6,599 nucleotides of DNA from Anammoximicrobium sp032229885 (GCA_032229885.1 JAVYAJ010000334.1:1-6599); one strand, 5' to 3'; positions 1 through 6,535 are shown, numbered from the stretch's first letter. Notes: generated by a model from the letters alone, not told the origin. Numbers and translations: made by a program.

Positions 1-24
1 CTTGGAAAACGGTCACCGAGAATT

Positions 25-52
25 GAAGCGGAAGGGCGCAAGCCCTCCGGTT
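25..52 (+). repeat. REP-like hairpin repeat, copy 1
   Basis: The sequence is built around AGGGC-GCAA-GCCCT, a 5-bp stem closed by a GCAA (GNRA-type) loop. The stem extends outward through GCGGA on the left and TCCGG on the right with two mismatches. It is the same element as the copies at 109-137 and 6183-6209, but has G/C where those have C/G in both stem arms. The pairing is therefore kept while the sequence changes. Related short hairpins are, from memory, common between planctomycete genes. Function is unknown; it could be a REP-type element or an RNA-level structure. Confidence 0.7.
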
Positions 53-108
53 TGTCTGCTGGCGGTCGATTCAATTGGTCCGCTACGAAGAACCTACGTA
101 CGTCGCAG

Positions 109-137
109 GACCGGACGGCTTGCGCCGTTCCGCTTCC
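109..137 (-). repeat. REP-like hairpin repeat, copy 2 (inverted)
   Basis: Read on the minus strand this is the same element as copy 1. Its core is ACGGC-GCAA-GCCGT flanked by AAGCGGA and TCCGGT. Positions 109-135 are the exact reverse complement of 6183-6209, a 27-base match. Together with copy 1, about 56 bases upstream and in opposite orientation, it makes a REPIN-like pair that could fold into one larger stem. Confidence 0.75.
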
Positions 138-238
138 ATTAGCGGCGTATTCCCTGAACGGTTACGCTGATCCTAAATCTCAGCCGGACACTTATTCATC
201 GAACGAGCTTAACGTGGGCCAGTGCCTGCAACCCAAGA

Positions 239-291
239 GTGCACTGTACAGACCGGTGTACAAGATGCGCGCATGATACGGACTATGACTC
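239..291 (+). repeat. Long imperfect inverted repeat, left copy
   Basis: This segment matches the reverse complement of 6536-6599 at 46 of 53 aligned positions by hand count. The core TGTACAAGATGCGCGCA is identical in both copies. The one gap is 11 bases, where the right copy has a second TGCGCGCA after CCG. The sequence also contains TGTACA-type palindromes. It lies about 100 bases upstream of the candidate promoter. It could be a member of an interspersed repeat family, the end of a non-autonomous mobile element, or a protein binding site array; the sequence alone does not decide. Confidence 0.65.
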
Positions 292-387
292 TTACGGCCA
301 TGAACCACTGAGCGCGCCGCGGGTCGGGGTGCCGCCCGGTGCCAGCGGCCGACGCCAGCCTCCTTCAACTGTCGCCCGAGAAAACTG

Positions 388-416
388 TGGGCAGGACGTC
401 CCACGCCCGGCATAAT
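388..416 (+). promoter_or_regulatory. Candidate sigma70-type promoter of the operon
   Basis: TGGGCA (388-393, 4 of 6 to TTGACA) and CATAAT (411-416, 5 of 6 to TATAAT) are separated by 17 bases, the preferred spacing. Transcription would begin near 423, giving a leader of about 33 bases before the ATG at 456. The dyad GTGGG...CCCAC (387-404), with GGACGTCC at its centre, overlaps the -35 box and the spacer and could be an operator. This is motif matching only, in a GC-rich background. Confidence 0.35.
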
Positions 417-442
417 CGAGTTTGGGGGCACAGCCACGATCC

Positions 443-455
443 GAGGAGAGGCGAA
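443..455 (+). promoter_or_regulatory. Ribosome binding site fixing the VIT-VWA start
   Basis: GAGGAGAGG ends a few bases before the ATG at 456; its GGAG (445-448) leaves 7 bases of spacing. This is the best Shine-Dalgarno sequence near the gene's 5' end. It selects ATG 456 over the in-frame GTG at 339, which would add 39 residues of non-conserved leader and lies upstream of the candidate promoter. Confidence 0.8.
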
Positions 456-2459
456 ATGGGCGTCAGGCGATGTTGTTGGGCGGCGTTGGCGACCGCGCGG
501 GCGCTGGCGAGAACGCCGATGGTATGCCGGCTGGCGGCGGTGATCGCGGCGGCGGTTATGTGGTCGGGGGTTATGTCGTCGTCGGGGGTTATGTCGTCGT
601 CGGGGGTGGCAGCGGCGGCTGCCGACGGCGAACCGAGGGTCGAAGGCGCGCGCCCGCGAGGGCTGGGCCAACTGCTCGTGCCCGACGCGCAGAGCGGTTC
701 GCTCGTGCGACTGGACATCTCCCGCTACCACGTACACGTGGTCCTCGAGCCGCCTGTGGCTTTGGTGCAGATCGACCAGTCGTTCTACAACCCAGGGCGT
801 GTCGAGCAGGAAGGCACATTCGTCTTCAGCCTGCCGCCGGGGGCCGCAGTCAGCCGGTTTGCGATGTACGTCTCGCGGACGAAGCTGGTCGAGGGCGAGT
901 TGGTCGAGCGGCAGCGGGCGTCCAGCGTGTACGGGGCGATCGTCAGCCGGCGGCGCGATCCGGCCATCTTGGAACAGATCGGCGACAACCTGTTCCGGAT
1001 CCGCGTCTTCCCCGTTGCCGCACGGGATGAAACGCGGATCCTGCTCGATTTCACGCTGCCGCTCGAAGCTCGATCTCAACACTATGCGTTCCGCTTGCCC
1101 TTGCTTTCCGATTTGCGTCCGATCTGGGACTTCCGCATCTCCGGCGTGATCCGCGGTCCCTTGCGGCCGGATTCGGTCGCCAGTTCTTCCCACCTGCGGA
1201 TGGCCTTTTCGCCAGTGGCCGAGGACGCGGTCGAGCTGGATTTTCGCGCCCAGCACTACCAACCGCACACGGATCTGCTGCTGACCTTCGCCTCGCCGGC
1301 CCGACCGACCGCTACGCTGCGCAGCTACGTCGCCGATCCGCTGACAAGCGATGGCCGGGGCGCCGATCGGCCGAATGCGCCTCGCGCCCGGTCCGAGCGC
1401 AGCATGTACTTCGTGGCTCAGATTCCCCCGCGCACAGAACGGTCCGCGCCGCTGCCCGTCGACGCGCTGATCCTGATCGACACGTCCGCCAGCGTCGGCG
1501 ATCTGGACCAGACGCGGCGCATCGTGAGGCGGATCGTCCAAGGCTTGACGCCGGGGGACCGCGTGCGGCTGGCCTGCGTCGATGTCGCCGCCCGCCCGCT
1601 GCACGAAGGCTGGCTGGCGGCTGATCCGGCTGGGGCGATCCAGGACGCGCTCGCGCGACTCGACCAGGAATTTGCCTTGGGCGGAACCGAGTTGCAGGCG
1701 TGCCTGCGCGAGGCCCTGTCGGCATTCGACGAATCTCCGGCCGCGGGCCGTCGGCGTCTGGTGGTGTACGTCGGGGACGCCGTGGACGAAACGCAAAATG
1801 GATCGCTTGTGGCTGCCGGCCGGAACGACGCCGCGCTCCTGGACGCTGCCCAGGCGCCGCTGATCGGGATCGCCGTGCCGGGCACGGCGTCGGGGCAATA
1901 TGTGCCGTCTTTGGCCGAGGCCAGCGCCGGCCTGTGGCTGGATCTGGGCGGCGATCAACGCGCCGCGACGATGCTGGACAACTGGCTGAAAGCCGGCCTG
2001 CCGACCCCGGAAAAAATCGCGCATGTCGCTGTGGAAGGAGCGGCCGCCGAAGATGTGTACTGCGCGACCGCCTGGCTGCCCCACGAACCACTGTACGTCT
2101 ACGGCCGGATGCCGCCGGCGCCGCAGGTCGTGCTGACCCTACAGCTCGGCCGCTCGGCGACGCCCGCCGCCCGCCGCTGGACGTTGGCTGTCGAACGCGA
2201 TCAGGACGGTGTGTTCGCCGGGCGGCTGTGGGCGCAGCGGCGGCTGGCTGAATTGCTGCGTCAGGACCCCGAGGCGGCGGAAAAAGACATATTCCAAGAG
2301 CGGGTGATCCGGTTGTCCCAGGAATGGAGCCTGCTGTCGCCGTTGACGGCCTTCCTGGTCCTGGAGAGCGAGCAGGACTATTTGCGGTGGGGGATCGATC
2401 GGCGGCTCAGACATCGCTACTGGAAACCGGCCGACGCGCGGGGCGACCCAGCATCTTGA
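456..2459 (+). CDS. Secreted VIT and von Willebrand factor A domain protein
   Basis: The predicted 667-residue protein starts at ATG 456 because of the good Shine-Dalgarno sequence. A basic N-terminus (MGVRRCC) and the hydrophobic run AAVIAAAVMW, then small residues ending VAAAAADGE, look like a signal peptide cut near residue 56. A VIT domain spans about residues 81-206, including the typical SFYNPGRVEQEGTFVFSLPP. A VWA domain spans about 335-500 with a complete MIDAS: DTSAS (D342, S344, S346), T411 in GGTEL and D441 in VGDAVDE, so divalent metal binding is expected. The C-terminal segment around 621-639, LSPLTAFLVLESE, and the following RYWKPADA are typical of bacterial VIT-VWA proteins. 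Such proteins resemble the inter-alpha-trypsin inhibitor heavy chain; their bacterial role is unsettled, with adhesion or assembly scaffolding likely. The next gene begins at its stop codon in the -1 frame. An in-frame ATG at 519 would give a shorter signal peptide but has no clear ribosome site. Confidence 0.88.
   Translation: MGVRRCCWAALATARALARTPMVCRLAAVIAAAVMWSGVMSSSGVMSSSGVAAAAADGEPRVEGARPRGLGQLLVPDAQSGSLVRLDISRYHVHVVLEPPVALVQIDQSFYNPGRVEQEGTFVFSLPPGAAVSRFAMYVSRTKLVEGELVERQRASSVYGAIVSRRRDPAILEQIGDNLFRIRVFPVAARDETRILLDFTLPLEARSQHYAFRLPLLSDLRPIWDFRISGVIRGPLRPDSVASSSHLRMAFSPVAEDAVELDFRAQHYQPHTDLLLTFASPARPTATLRSYVADPLTSDGRGADRPNAPRARSERSMYFVAQIPPRTERSAPLPVDALILIDTSASVGDLDQTRRIVRRIVQGLTPGDRVRLACVDVAARPLHEGWLAADPAGAIQDALARLDQEFALGGTELQACLREALSAFDESPAAGRRRLVVYVGDAVDETQNGSLVAAGRNDAALLDAAQAPLIGIAVPGTASGQYVPSLAEASAGLWLDLGGDQRAATMLDNWLKAGLPTPEKIAHVAVEGAAAEDVYCATAWLPHEPLYVYGRMPPAPQVVLTLQLGRSATPAARRWTLAVERDQDGVFAGRLWAQRRLAELLRQDPEAAEKDIFQERVIRLSQEWSLLSPLTAFLVLESEQDYLRWGIDRRLRHRYWKPADARGDPAS
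556..606 (+). repeat. Tandem 18-bp repeat inside the signal peptide
   Basis: Two identical 18-bp units (571-588 and 589-606, TTATGTCGTCGTCGGGGG) follow a 15-bp related unit (556-570, TTATGTGGTCGGGGG). They encode SGVMSSSGVMSSSGV, just after the hydrophobic core of the export signal and before the cleavage region. All unit lengths are multiples of three, so gain or loss of units would keep the frame and only lengthen or shorten the signal's C-region. Confidence 0.9.
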
Positions 2460-5400
2460 CGCTGGTGGGAAAGTCGTTCCAGAGCAATCCGGCATTCACC
2501 CGTCGCCATCCCTACGCCGACGCGCTGCTGCGACCAGTACCCGTGTCGGCGCTCGTGGACCAGCGCCCGCTGGACCAGTTTCGCGCGTGGCTCGCCGAGC
2601 AGACCGGCGTCAATGTGGCGCTGGACCTGCGGGCGATCGAAGATATCGGAGTCCGCGGCGACACCCCGATCGAGTGCTCGCGCGGGGACGATGTCCCCGA
2701 GCTGGCCGACAGCCGGATCTCGTTGCGCAGCGCCGTCCGACTCGCGCTGAACCCCCTGAGCTTGCTCCTCTTGGAGGAACCGAACCGGCTCCTCATCACG
2801 ACCCCAGAGTCGGCCGAATCACGGCTGATGCTCGAGGTTTACCCCGTCGCCGATCTGCTCGACAGCACCCAAGTCGCCCCGCCATGGTTGCTGAACAATC
2901 CGTATTTAGATCACGACGAGGCTGCGCGCTCGAGGATCGAAGCCAAGCTCAAACGGCCGTTGGATGCCCGCTTTGAACGAACACCGCTGGCCGACGTTAT
3001 CACCCGGCTCGCGACGGATCTGGGTGAACCGTTGTGGACAGACCAGGCGGCCCTGAGCGACGTTGGGGTCGACTGGACACAGCCTGTCACCGCCTCCTAC
3101 CGCCGGGCGCCCGCGGCTCAGTTGCTGTCGTTCATCCTGGAACAACAGGGTTTGACCTACACGATTCAAGACGAAGCGCTGGTCATCACGTCGAAGGACG
3201 AAGCGGAACTGGCATCCGAAGTTCACCTGTATTCGGGCCGCGGTTTGGTGATGGAACGTCTGGCGCAGCGTCGCCATCGGCCCGCCGGAGGTCGATGGCG
3301 ACCAAGCGGCATGCGCGGCATGTTCGGAGCGCCGGACTTAGCCGTACCAGCCGGCATAGGAGGCATGGGCGGTATGTTCGGAGCGCCGCCCGCGGGCGGA
3401 CTGGCCGGCGCGGACGGCTCGCACGTAACGCCACCCGCGGACGAACTGCGCGGCGTGATCGGTGTGGGCATCATCACCGAGGAGGCGTCCAGCCCACAAT
3501 CGGGTGATCAGTCGTCGGCGATCCCCGGCGCCCCGATCAACGCCGATCCGGCTCCGCCACAGGAACCGCCCGCAGCGTCGGGGCTCGCGGTCCGACCGAC
3601 CGAACCGTTCCGCTACGAGATCGATTCGGACAGCCTGTACTATCTGGTGATAGCGACGGTCGCGCCGGGATCGTGGGACGCAGTTGGCGGGTCGGGAAGC
3701 ATCAAGTTTTTCCCACACACGCTCGATTTTGTCGTCGGTCAGACGCGCGAGGTGCATCAGCGGCTAGAAGTTCTTTGGGATCGGCTGCGGGCCCAGCCAA
3801 CGGCCCTTTTTGACCAGGGCGGCATCCGGCCCGCGCGCGAGTCGACAGCCGACCAGTTTCCTCGTGAGCAGAATCTGGATGGACTGGTCGAGCTGGTCAC
3901 TTCGACGGTTTCGCCCCTATCATGGGATGCCATCGGCGGATCCGGCAGCATCACGGCCGATGCGCCGCGGATGGCGCTAGTCGTAAGCCAAACGCCGGAC
4001 GTCCACGACGCGGTCGATCGGCTTCTGACGCTGTTGCGCCGCAGCCGCTATGCGGCCGTCCACGGCGGCCGGCCGTGGGGGATCATGGACGGTGATGGCG
4101 CCAGCGGCCCGGCCGCCGCCGAACCACGGCTGACGGCCGACACGGCCCCTTGGCGTCTGGCGGACTTCCCCGAGCCACGGCCCGCCGAGCTGCAAGCGCT
4201 GCAGATCCGACGCGACCCGTCCGTGGGCAGTTGGACATGGAGGCGCGGGCCCGTGGAACGTGGCCAGCGTGCCGGCCTCGCCGTCGCCGGCGAACAGCTT
4301 CTCACCGTGCGCCGCTCGGCCGACCAGCGGGAATTCGTCCTGCCACAAGCCACGATCCGCACCACGGGCGACGACGCGCGGATCCTGTGGCCCGGGCTAG
4401 CACTCGTCGAACATGGCGATTACGGCGAGCCGCTGCGTCGGGCGATCGATGTCCAGTTGCCTTGGCTGCCGCATCGCAGCAACGACGAGTTGGCCCGCCT
4501 GTTCGATGTGCGCGTCGTGGCCGCGGATGGGACGGACACGGACCAGGACGGCCAGCCCGAGGTCCGCGATGCGGTCGTGCTGCATTTTGTGCCGTCCGGT
4601 CTGGCCGCCAGCGAGAACACCTACCTGCGGATCGCCTACTCGCGTCGCAACGGTCTGCCGGTGCTTTGGGAATCGTACCTGGATGGCGAACTCACGGGAC
4701 GGATCCATTTCTCGAGCTTGGCGACGGATGGGGAACCCCATTGGCGCCAGGCGGTTTTGCAGGACGCCAAAGGACGCGAACTCGTGCGGTGGGAGCTCGC
4801 CGCCTGTGCGAGCGAGCCGCCCGATCTGGACGGCGGTTGGGACGACTATCTGCATTTGGATCGGCGTGGCGCGCCGTCGCTCCCGGACGCGCCGTTTGCG
4901 GTGGCGCTGGAGGCGATCCGCAAGTTGGACTGGGCACAGGCCGACGAGTTGCTCGGCCGGCTGCCCGACGCCAAGGCGCGGCGCCCGCTGGCCCGCTTGC
5001 TGCGAGCGTGGTGCGTCGAGAACATCCCGCATCGCGTGCGGGCCGAACGCGTGTATTGGCGGCTGGTGGATGTAGCGCAAAGCGGTCTGCCGGACCTGAT
5101 GCGGCTGATCACGCCGGAGAACTTCCCGTCGCTCGACGCCCACGAGCGCTATGCGCTCCTGTGCTTGCAGCGTGAGTCTTCGCGCAGCGTCGACGACTGG
5201 GATCGCCTGGCCCGCGCGGCGATCGCAGCCGAGCGGCTGCGCGATGCGCTGTCGCACATCGAATCGGCGTTGGCCGGTGCACCTCAGACTGGCGCGGATC
5301 AGGAGCGCGGCGCGGACATGCCCGCGGCCAAGGCTCTGGGCGATGACGGTCGGCAGCAGGCTCGGCAACGGCTGCGGATCGAGTTGCTGCTGCGATTGGA

Positions 5401-6070
5401 TCGCCCGCGGCAGGCCGTCGCGGCCGCCGAACGTTGGGTCGCGCAGGACCGCCCCGATCCCGATAGCCTGGCGACGCTGGCGGAAGTGTTCGCCCGCTTC
5501 GGACAAGCCGATGACGCCGACAAGCTGTTCGAGCACGCGCTGTCCGCCGCCCGGGCCGCGGGTCAAGCCGCCCCGTCGCGCAGCGACTTGTTGCGGCGCT
5601 GGGCCGCCGTCCAGTCGGGCATGGCGCGTTGGCGCAAGCTCGTCGCGGCCGCCATGTTGTTGCCCGTGGGATCGGAGCCGCGCAGCGAATGTTGGAGTCT
5701 CTTGCGGACCGAGTTGGCCACGGCCGCGCAGGCCGAGGCGGCCGCCCAGTTGGCCGAACAAGCCGCGGCGGATGCCGATCTGGCCGCCGACCTACGCATC
5801 CGTCAAGCGGAACTGACCCGCGATGCGAAGTTGGCCGCCGAGTTGGTCTGGGCGTTGCACGACTCGGGACGCCTCGGTGCAAGCAGACTGGACTGGGCCT
5901 GTCAGGTCTGGAACGCGGCCGGCCGTTGGCAACGCGTCATCGATGTCTGTGAGACACAGTTGCGGGCGGGCCGCGCGCTGGGCGACGAGGCGATCGACCA
6001 GTTGTCGCAGGCCTACCGCGCTGCCGGCCGCCATCCCGCCGCCCGCCGCGCGGCCAGCGGCCGTTCGTAA
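2456..6070 (+). CDS. Large STN/secretin-N-like and TPR-like protein
   Basis: Reading from TTG 2456 gives 1204 residues. The start is uncertain: TTG 2456 overlaps the previous stop (TTGA) and GTG 2465 is next, but neither has a Shine-Dalgarno sequence. Modules in order: two STN-like copies (about 37-134 with GVNVALDLRAIEDIGV and LLITTPESAE, and 167-258 with LTYTIQDEALVITSKDEAE); a Gly/Met- then Pro-rich linker (about 262-390); two WDxxGGSGSI modules (391-446 and 473-529); a middle region with an EF-hand-like loop (694-705); and a TPR-like, Ala/Leu/Arg-rich helical tail (about 811-1196). The STN and WDxxGGSGSI modules recall planctomycete proteins related to secretin N-terminal ring domains. 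No secretin beta-barrel, signal peptide or membrane segment is visible, which is odd for such modules. It shares an operon with the VIT-VWA gene. It may be the displaced second half of one protein. The molecular function is unknown; a scaffold in the envelope is an inference. Confidence 0.75.
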   Translation: MTLVGKSFQSNPAFTRRHPYADALLRPVPVSALVDQRPLDQFRAWLAEQTGVNVALDLRAIEDIGVRGDTPIECSRGDDVPELADSRISLRSAVRLALNPLSLLLLEEPNRLLITTPESAESRLMLEVYPVADLLDSTQVAPPWLLNNPYLDHDEAARSRIEAKLKRPLDARFERTPLADVITRLATDLGEPLWTDQAALSDVGVDWTQPVTASYRRAPAAQLLSFILEQQGLTYTIQDEALVITSKDEAELASEVHLYSGRGLVMERLAQRRHRPAGGRWRPSGMRGMFGAPDLAVPAGIGGMGGMFGAPPAGGLAGADGSHVTPPADELRGVIGVGIITEEASSPQSGDQSSAIPGAPINADPAPPQEPPAASGLAVRPTEPFRYEIDSDSLYYLVIATVAPGSWDAVGGSGSIKFFPHTLDFVVGQTREVHQRLEVLWDRLRAQPTALFDQGGIRPARESTADQFPREQNLDGLVELVTSTVSPLSWDAIGGSGSITADAPRMALVVSQTPDVHDAVDRLLTLLRRSRYAAVHGGRPWGIMDGDGASGPAAAEPRLTADTAPWRLADFPEPRPAELQALQIRRDPSVGSWTWRRGPVERGQRAGLAVAGEQLLTVRRSADQREFVLPQATIRTTGDDARILWPGLALVEHGDYGEPLRRAIDVQLPWLPHRSNDELARLFDVRVVAADGTDTDQDGQPEVRDAVVLHFVPSGLAASENTYLRIAYSRRNGLPVLWESYLDGELTGRIHFSSLATDGEPHWRQAVLQDAKGRELVRWELAACASEPPDLDGGWDDYLHLDRRGAPSLPDAPFAVALEAIRKLDWAQADELLGRLPDAKARRPLARLLRAWCVENIPHRVRAERVYWRLVDVAQSGLPDLMRLITPENFPSLDAHERYALLCLQRESSRSVDDWDRLARAAIAAERLRDALSHIESALAGAPQTGADQERGADMPAAKALGDDGRQQARQRLRIELLLRLDRPRQAVAAAERWVAQDRPDPDSLATLAEVFARFGQADDADKLFEHALSAARAAGQAAPSRSDLLRRWAAVQSGMARWRKLVAAAMLLPVGSEPRSECWSLLRTELATAAQAEAAAQLAEQAAADADLAADLRIRQAELTRDAKLAAELVWALHDSGRLGASRLDWACQVWNAAGRWQRVIDVCETQLRAGRALGDEAIDQLSQAYRAAGRHPAARRAASGRS
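2564..3229 (+). repeat. Two tandem STN-like protein modules (coding)
   Basis: Two diverged copies of one fold follow each other. Copy A (2564-2857) runs RPLDQFRAWLAEQTGVNV, ALDLRAIEDIGV, ISLRSAVRLAL and LLITTPESAE. Copy B (2954-3229) runs TPLADVITRLATDLGEPLW, DQAALSDVGV, APAAQLLSFILEQQGLTYTI and ALVITSKDEAE. Both share the order helix, strand, xxALxDxGV, helix and (L/V)ITxxxEAE. This pattern is typical of secretin/TonB short N-terminal domains and of a widespread planctomycete protein family. Similarity is at protein level only; the DNA has diverged. Confidence 0.6.
3308..3388 (+). repeat. 27-bp direct repeat encoding GMxGMFGAP
   Basis: Segments 3308-3334 and 3362-3388 are identical at 25 of 27 bases and start 54 bp apart. 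They encode GMRGMFGAP and GMGGMFGAP within a Gly/Met/Ala/Pro-rich linker between the STN-like modules and the WDxxGGSGSI modules. The near-identity at DNA level suggests a recent local duplication or strong constraint. The linker is probably disordered and flexible. Confidence 0.85.
3626..4042 (+). repeat. Duplicated WDxxGGSGSI modules (coding)
   Basis: The first copy (about 3626-3793) contains YYLVIATVAPGSWDAVGGSG, SI, LDFVVGQTREVHQRLEVL. The second (about 3872-4042) contains VELVTSTVSPLSWDAIGGSG, SI, MALVVSQTPDVHDAVDRLL. The shared pattern is (L)(V)xxTVxPxSWDAxGGSGSI, then a strand ending in VVxQT, then a VHxxxxxL helix. It is recalled from planctomycete proteins with secretin N-domain-like folds. 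A linker of about 26 residues separates the copies. Confidence 0.75.
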
Positions 6071-6078
6071 GGATCGCA

Positions 6079-6101
6079 TGAAACACGACTTCGGTGTTTC
6101 A
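6079..6101 (+). terminator. Hairpin after the operon, possible terminator
   Basis: TGAAACAC (6079-6086) pairs perfectly with GTGTTTCA (6094-6101) around a 7-base loop, starting 9 bases after the TAA stop. The position fits a transcription terminator, but the stem is not GC-rich and only CCCTTT follows about 10 bases later instead of a T-tract. It may be a weak terminator or a 3'-end-protecting structure. Confidence 0.45.
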
Positions 6102-6130
6102 GACAAGCGGCCCTTTAGCGAGCAAGTCGC

Positions 6131-6146
6131 ACGGGGCGGTACCCGT
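6131..6146 (+). repeat. Small hairpin ACGGG-GCGGTA-CCCGT
   Basis: A perfect 5-bp GC-rich stem with a 6-base loop lies between the operon-end hairpin and the REP-like repeat. No T-tract follows. It could be part of the same intergenic repeat unit; no function can be assigned. Confidence 0.35.
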
Positions 6147-6166
6147 CCACGGAATGCGTCGGCGGT

Positions 6167-6209
6167 GGAAGCGGAACGATGAAAGCGGAACGGCGCAAGC
6201 CGTCCGGTC
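6167..6209 (+). repeat. REP-like hairpin repeat, copy 3 with truncated copy
   Basis: Positions 6183-6209 are the exact reverse complement of 109-135 and fold as ACGGC-GCAA-GCCGT with flanking AAGCGGA and TCCGGT. Immediately before it, GGAAGCGGAACG (6167-6178) repeats the left half (6181-6192) with one difference, so a truncated second copy lies 14 bp upstream in direct orientation. Confidence 0.75.
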
Positions 6210-6337
6210 CCTTGCGGCAGGTGGGTTATTCCCAGCGCGGCCAGCAGCCGCAACCAAACAACCGCCAGGAAATATTGAAGAGGGCCACGAATCAGACGAA
6301 CAAAGACATCGTGACTAACCGTTGTTCTTCATCCTCG

Positions 6338-6441
6338 CATCCGTGTCCATCCGCGGATATTGGCCGCCGAAGACGCAGAAAGACGCAGAAATTTTTCCTC
6401 ATTCCTGCCATTCGTGCCCATCCGTGTTCACCTGTGGTTCT
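6338..6441. repeat. Degenerate ATCCGTGT / GACGCAGAAA repeat cluster
   Basis: CATCCGTGTCCATCCGCGG (6339-6357) and CATCCGTGTTCACCTGTGG (6419-6437) are related direct copies. Between them AGACGCAGAA occurs twice in tandem (6371-6380 and 6381-6390). Upstream, GGCCACGAATCAGACGAAC (about 6284-6302) resembles the opposite-strand form of the same family. Such ATCCGTG/TTCATC strings between genes are, from memory, widespread in planctomycetes and other environmental bacteria, and are often mis-annotated as small proteins. Confidence 0.6.
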
Positions 6442-6535
6442 CAGAACTACTATAAGCACAACATGTAATCCCTCAACAACTTAACGCTGTCGCTGGCTGA
6501 AAACATTGTCAAATACTTCACGATGGTTGAGGTTA

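Larger units (their letters stand above)
1..455. other. Upstream non-coding region with repeats
   Basis: No convincing gene lies here. The open frame at 52-276 has no Shine-Dalgarno sequence, runs through a REP-like repeat and ends inside the long inverted repeat. The stretch holds a pair of REP-like hairpins in opposite orientation (25-137), an apparently featureless segment (138-238), the left arm of a long inverted repeat (239-291), and a leader with a candidate promoter and ribosome binding site for the VIT-VWA gene (388-455). Its composition is visibly less GC-rich than the genes, as expected for intergenic DNA. Confidence 0.7.

Noticed and set aside
52..276. Small open frame of 74 codons upstream
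   Set aside because: It has no Shine-Dalgarno sequence and is built from the REP-like repeat and the inverted repeat, so it is probably chance.
339..455. GTG start extending the VIT-VWA protein by 39 residues
   Set aside because: It has no ribosome site, would bury the signal peptide, and lies upstream of the candidate promoter. ATG 456 has a clear Shine-Dalgarno sequence.
556..606. CRISPR-like repeats
   Set aside because: The units are adjacent with no spacers and are in frame within a coding region, so this is a simple tandem repeat.
192..2084. 630-residue open frame on the minus strand
   Set aside because: It lies opposite the VIT-VWA gene, is rich in Arg/His/Pro low-complexity (RRRHNPRRRHNPR) and matches no family. 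It is a GC-rich shadow frame.
2324..2455. ATG 2324 as start of the second gene
   Set aside because: It would overlap the conserved C-terminus of the VIT-VWA gene by 136 bases. The extra residues look like out-of-frame translation, and AGGA is too close to the ATG.
4397..5761. 454-residue open frame on the minus strand
   Set aside because: It is the antisense shadow of the TPR-like part of the second gene, with no ribosome site and no recognisable domain.
6179..6484. Open frame of 101 codons near the right end
   Set aside because: Its translation (IPAIRAHPCSPVV and similar) is the familiar spurious product of ATCCGTG-type repeats, and it has no ribosome site.
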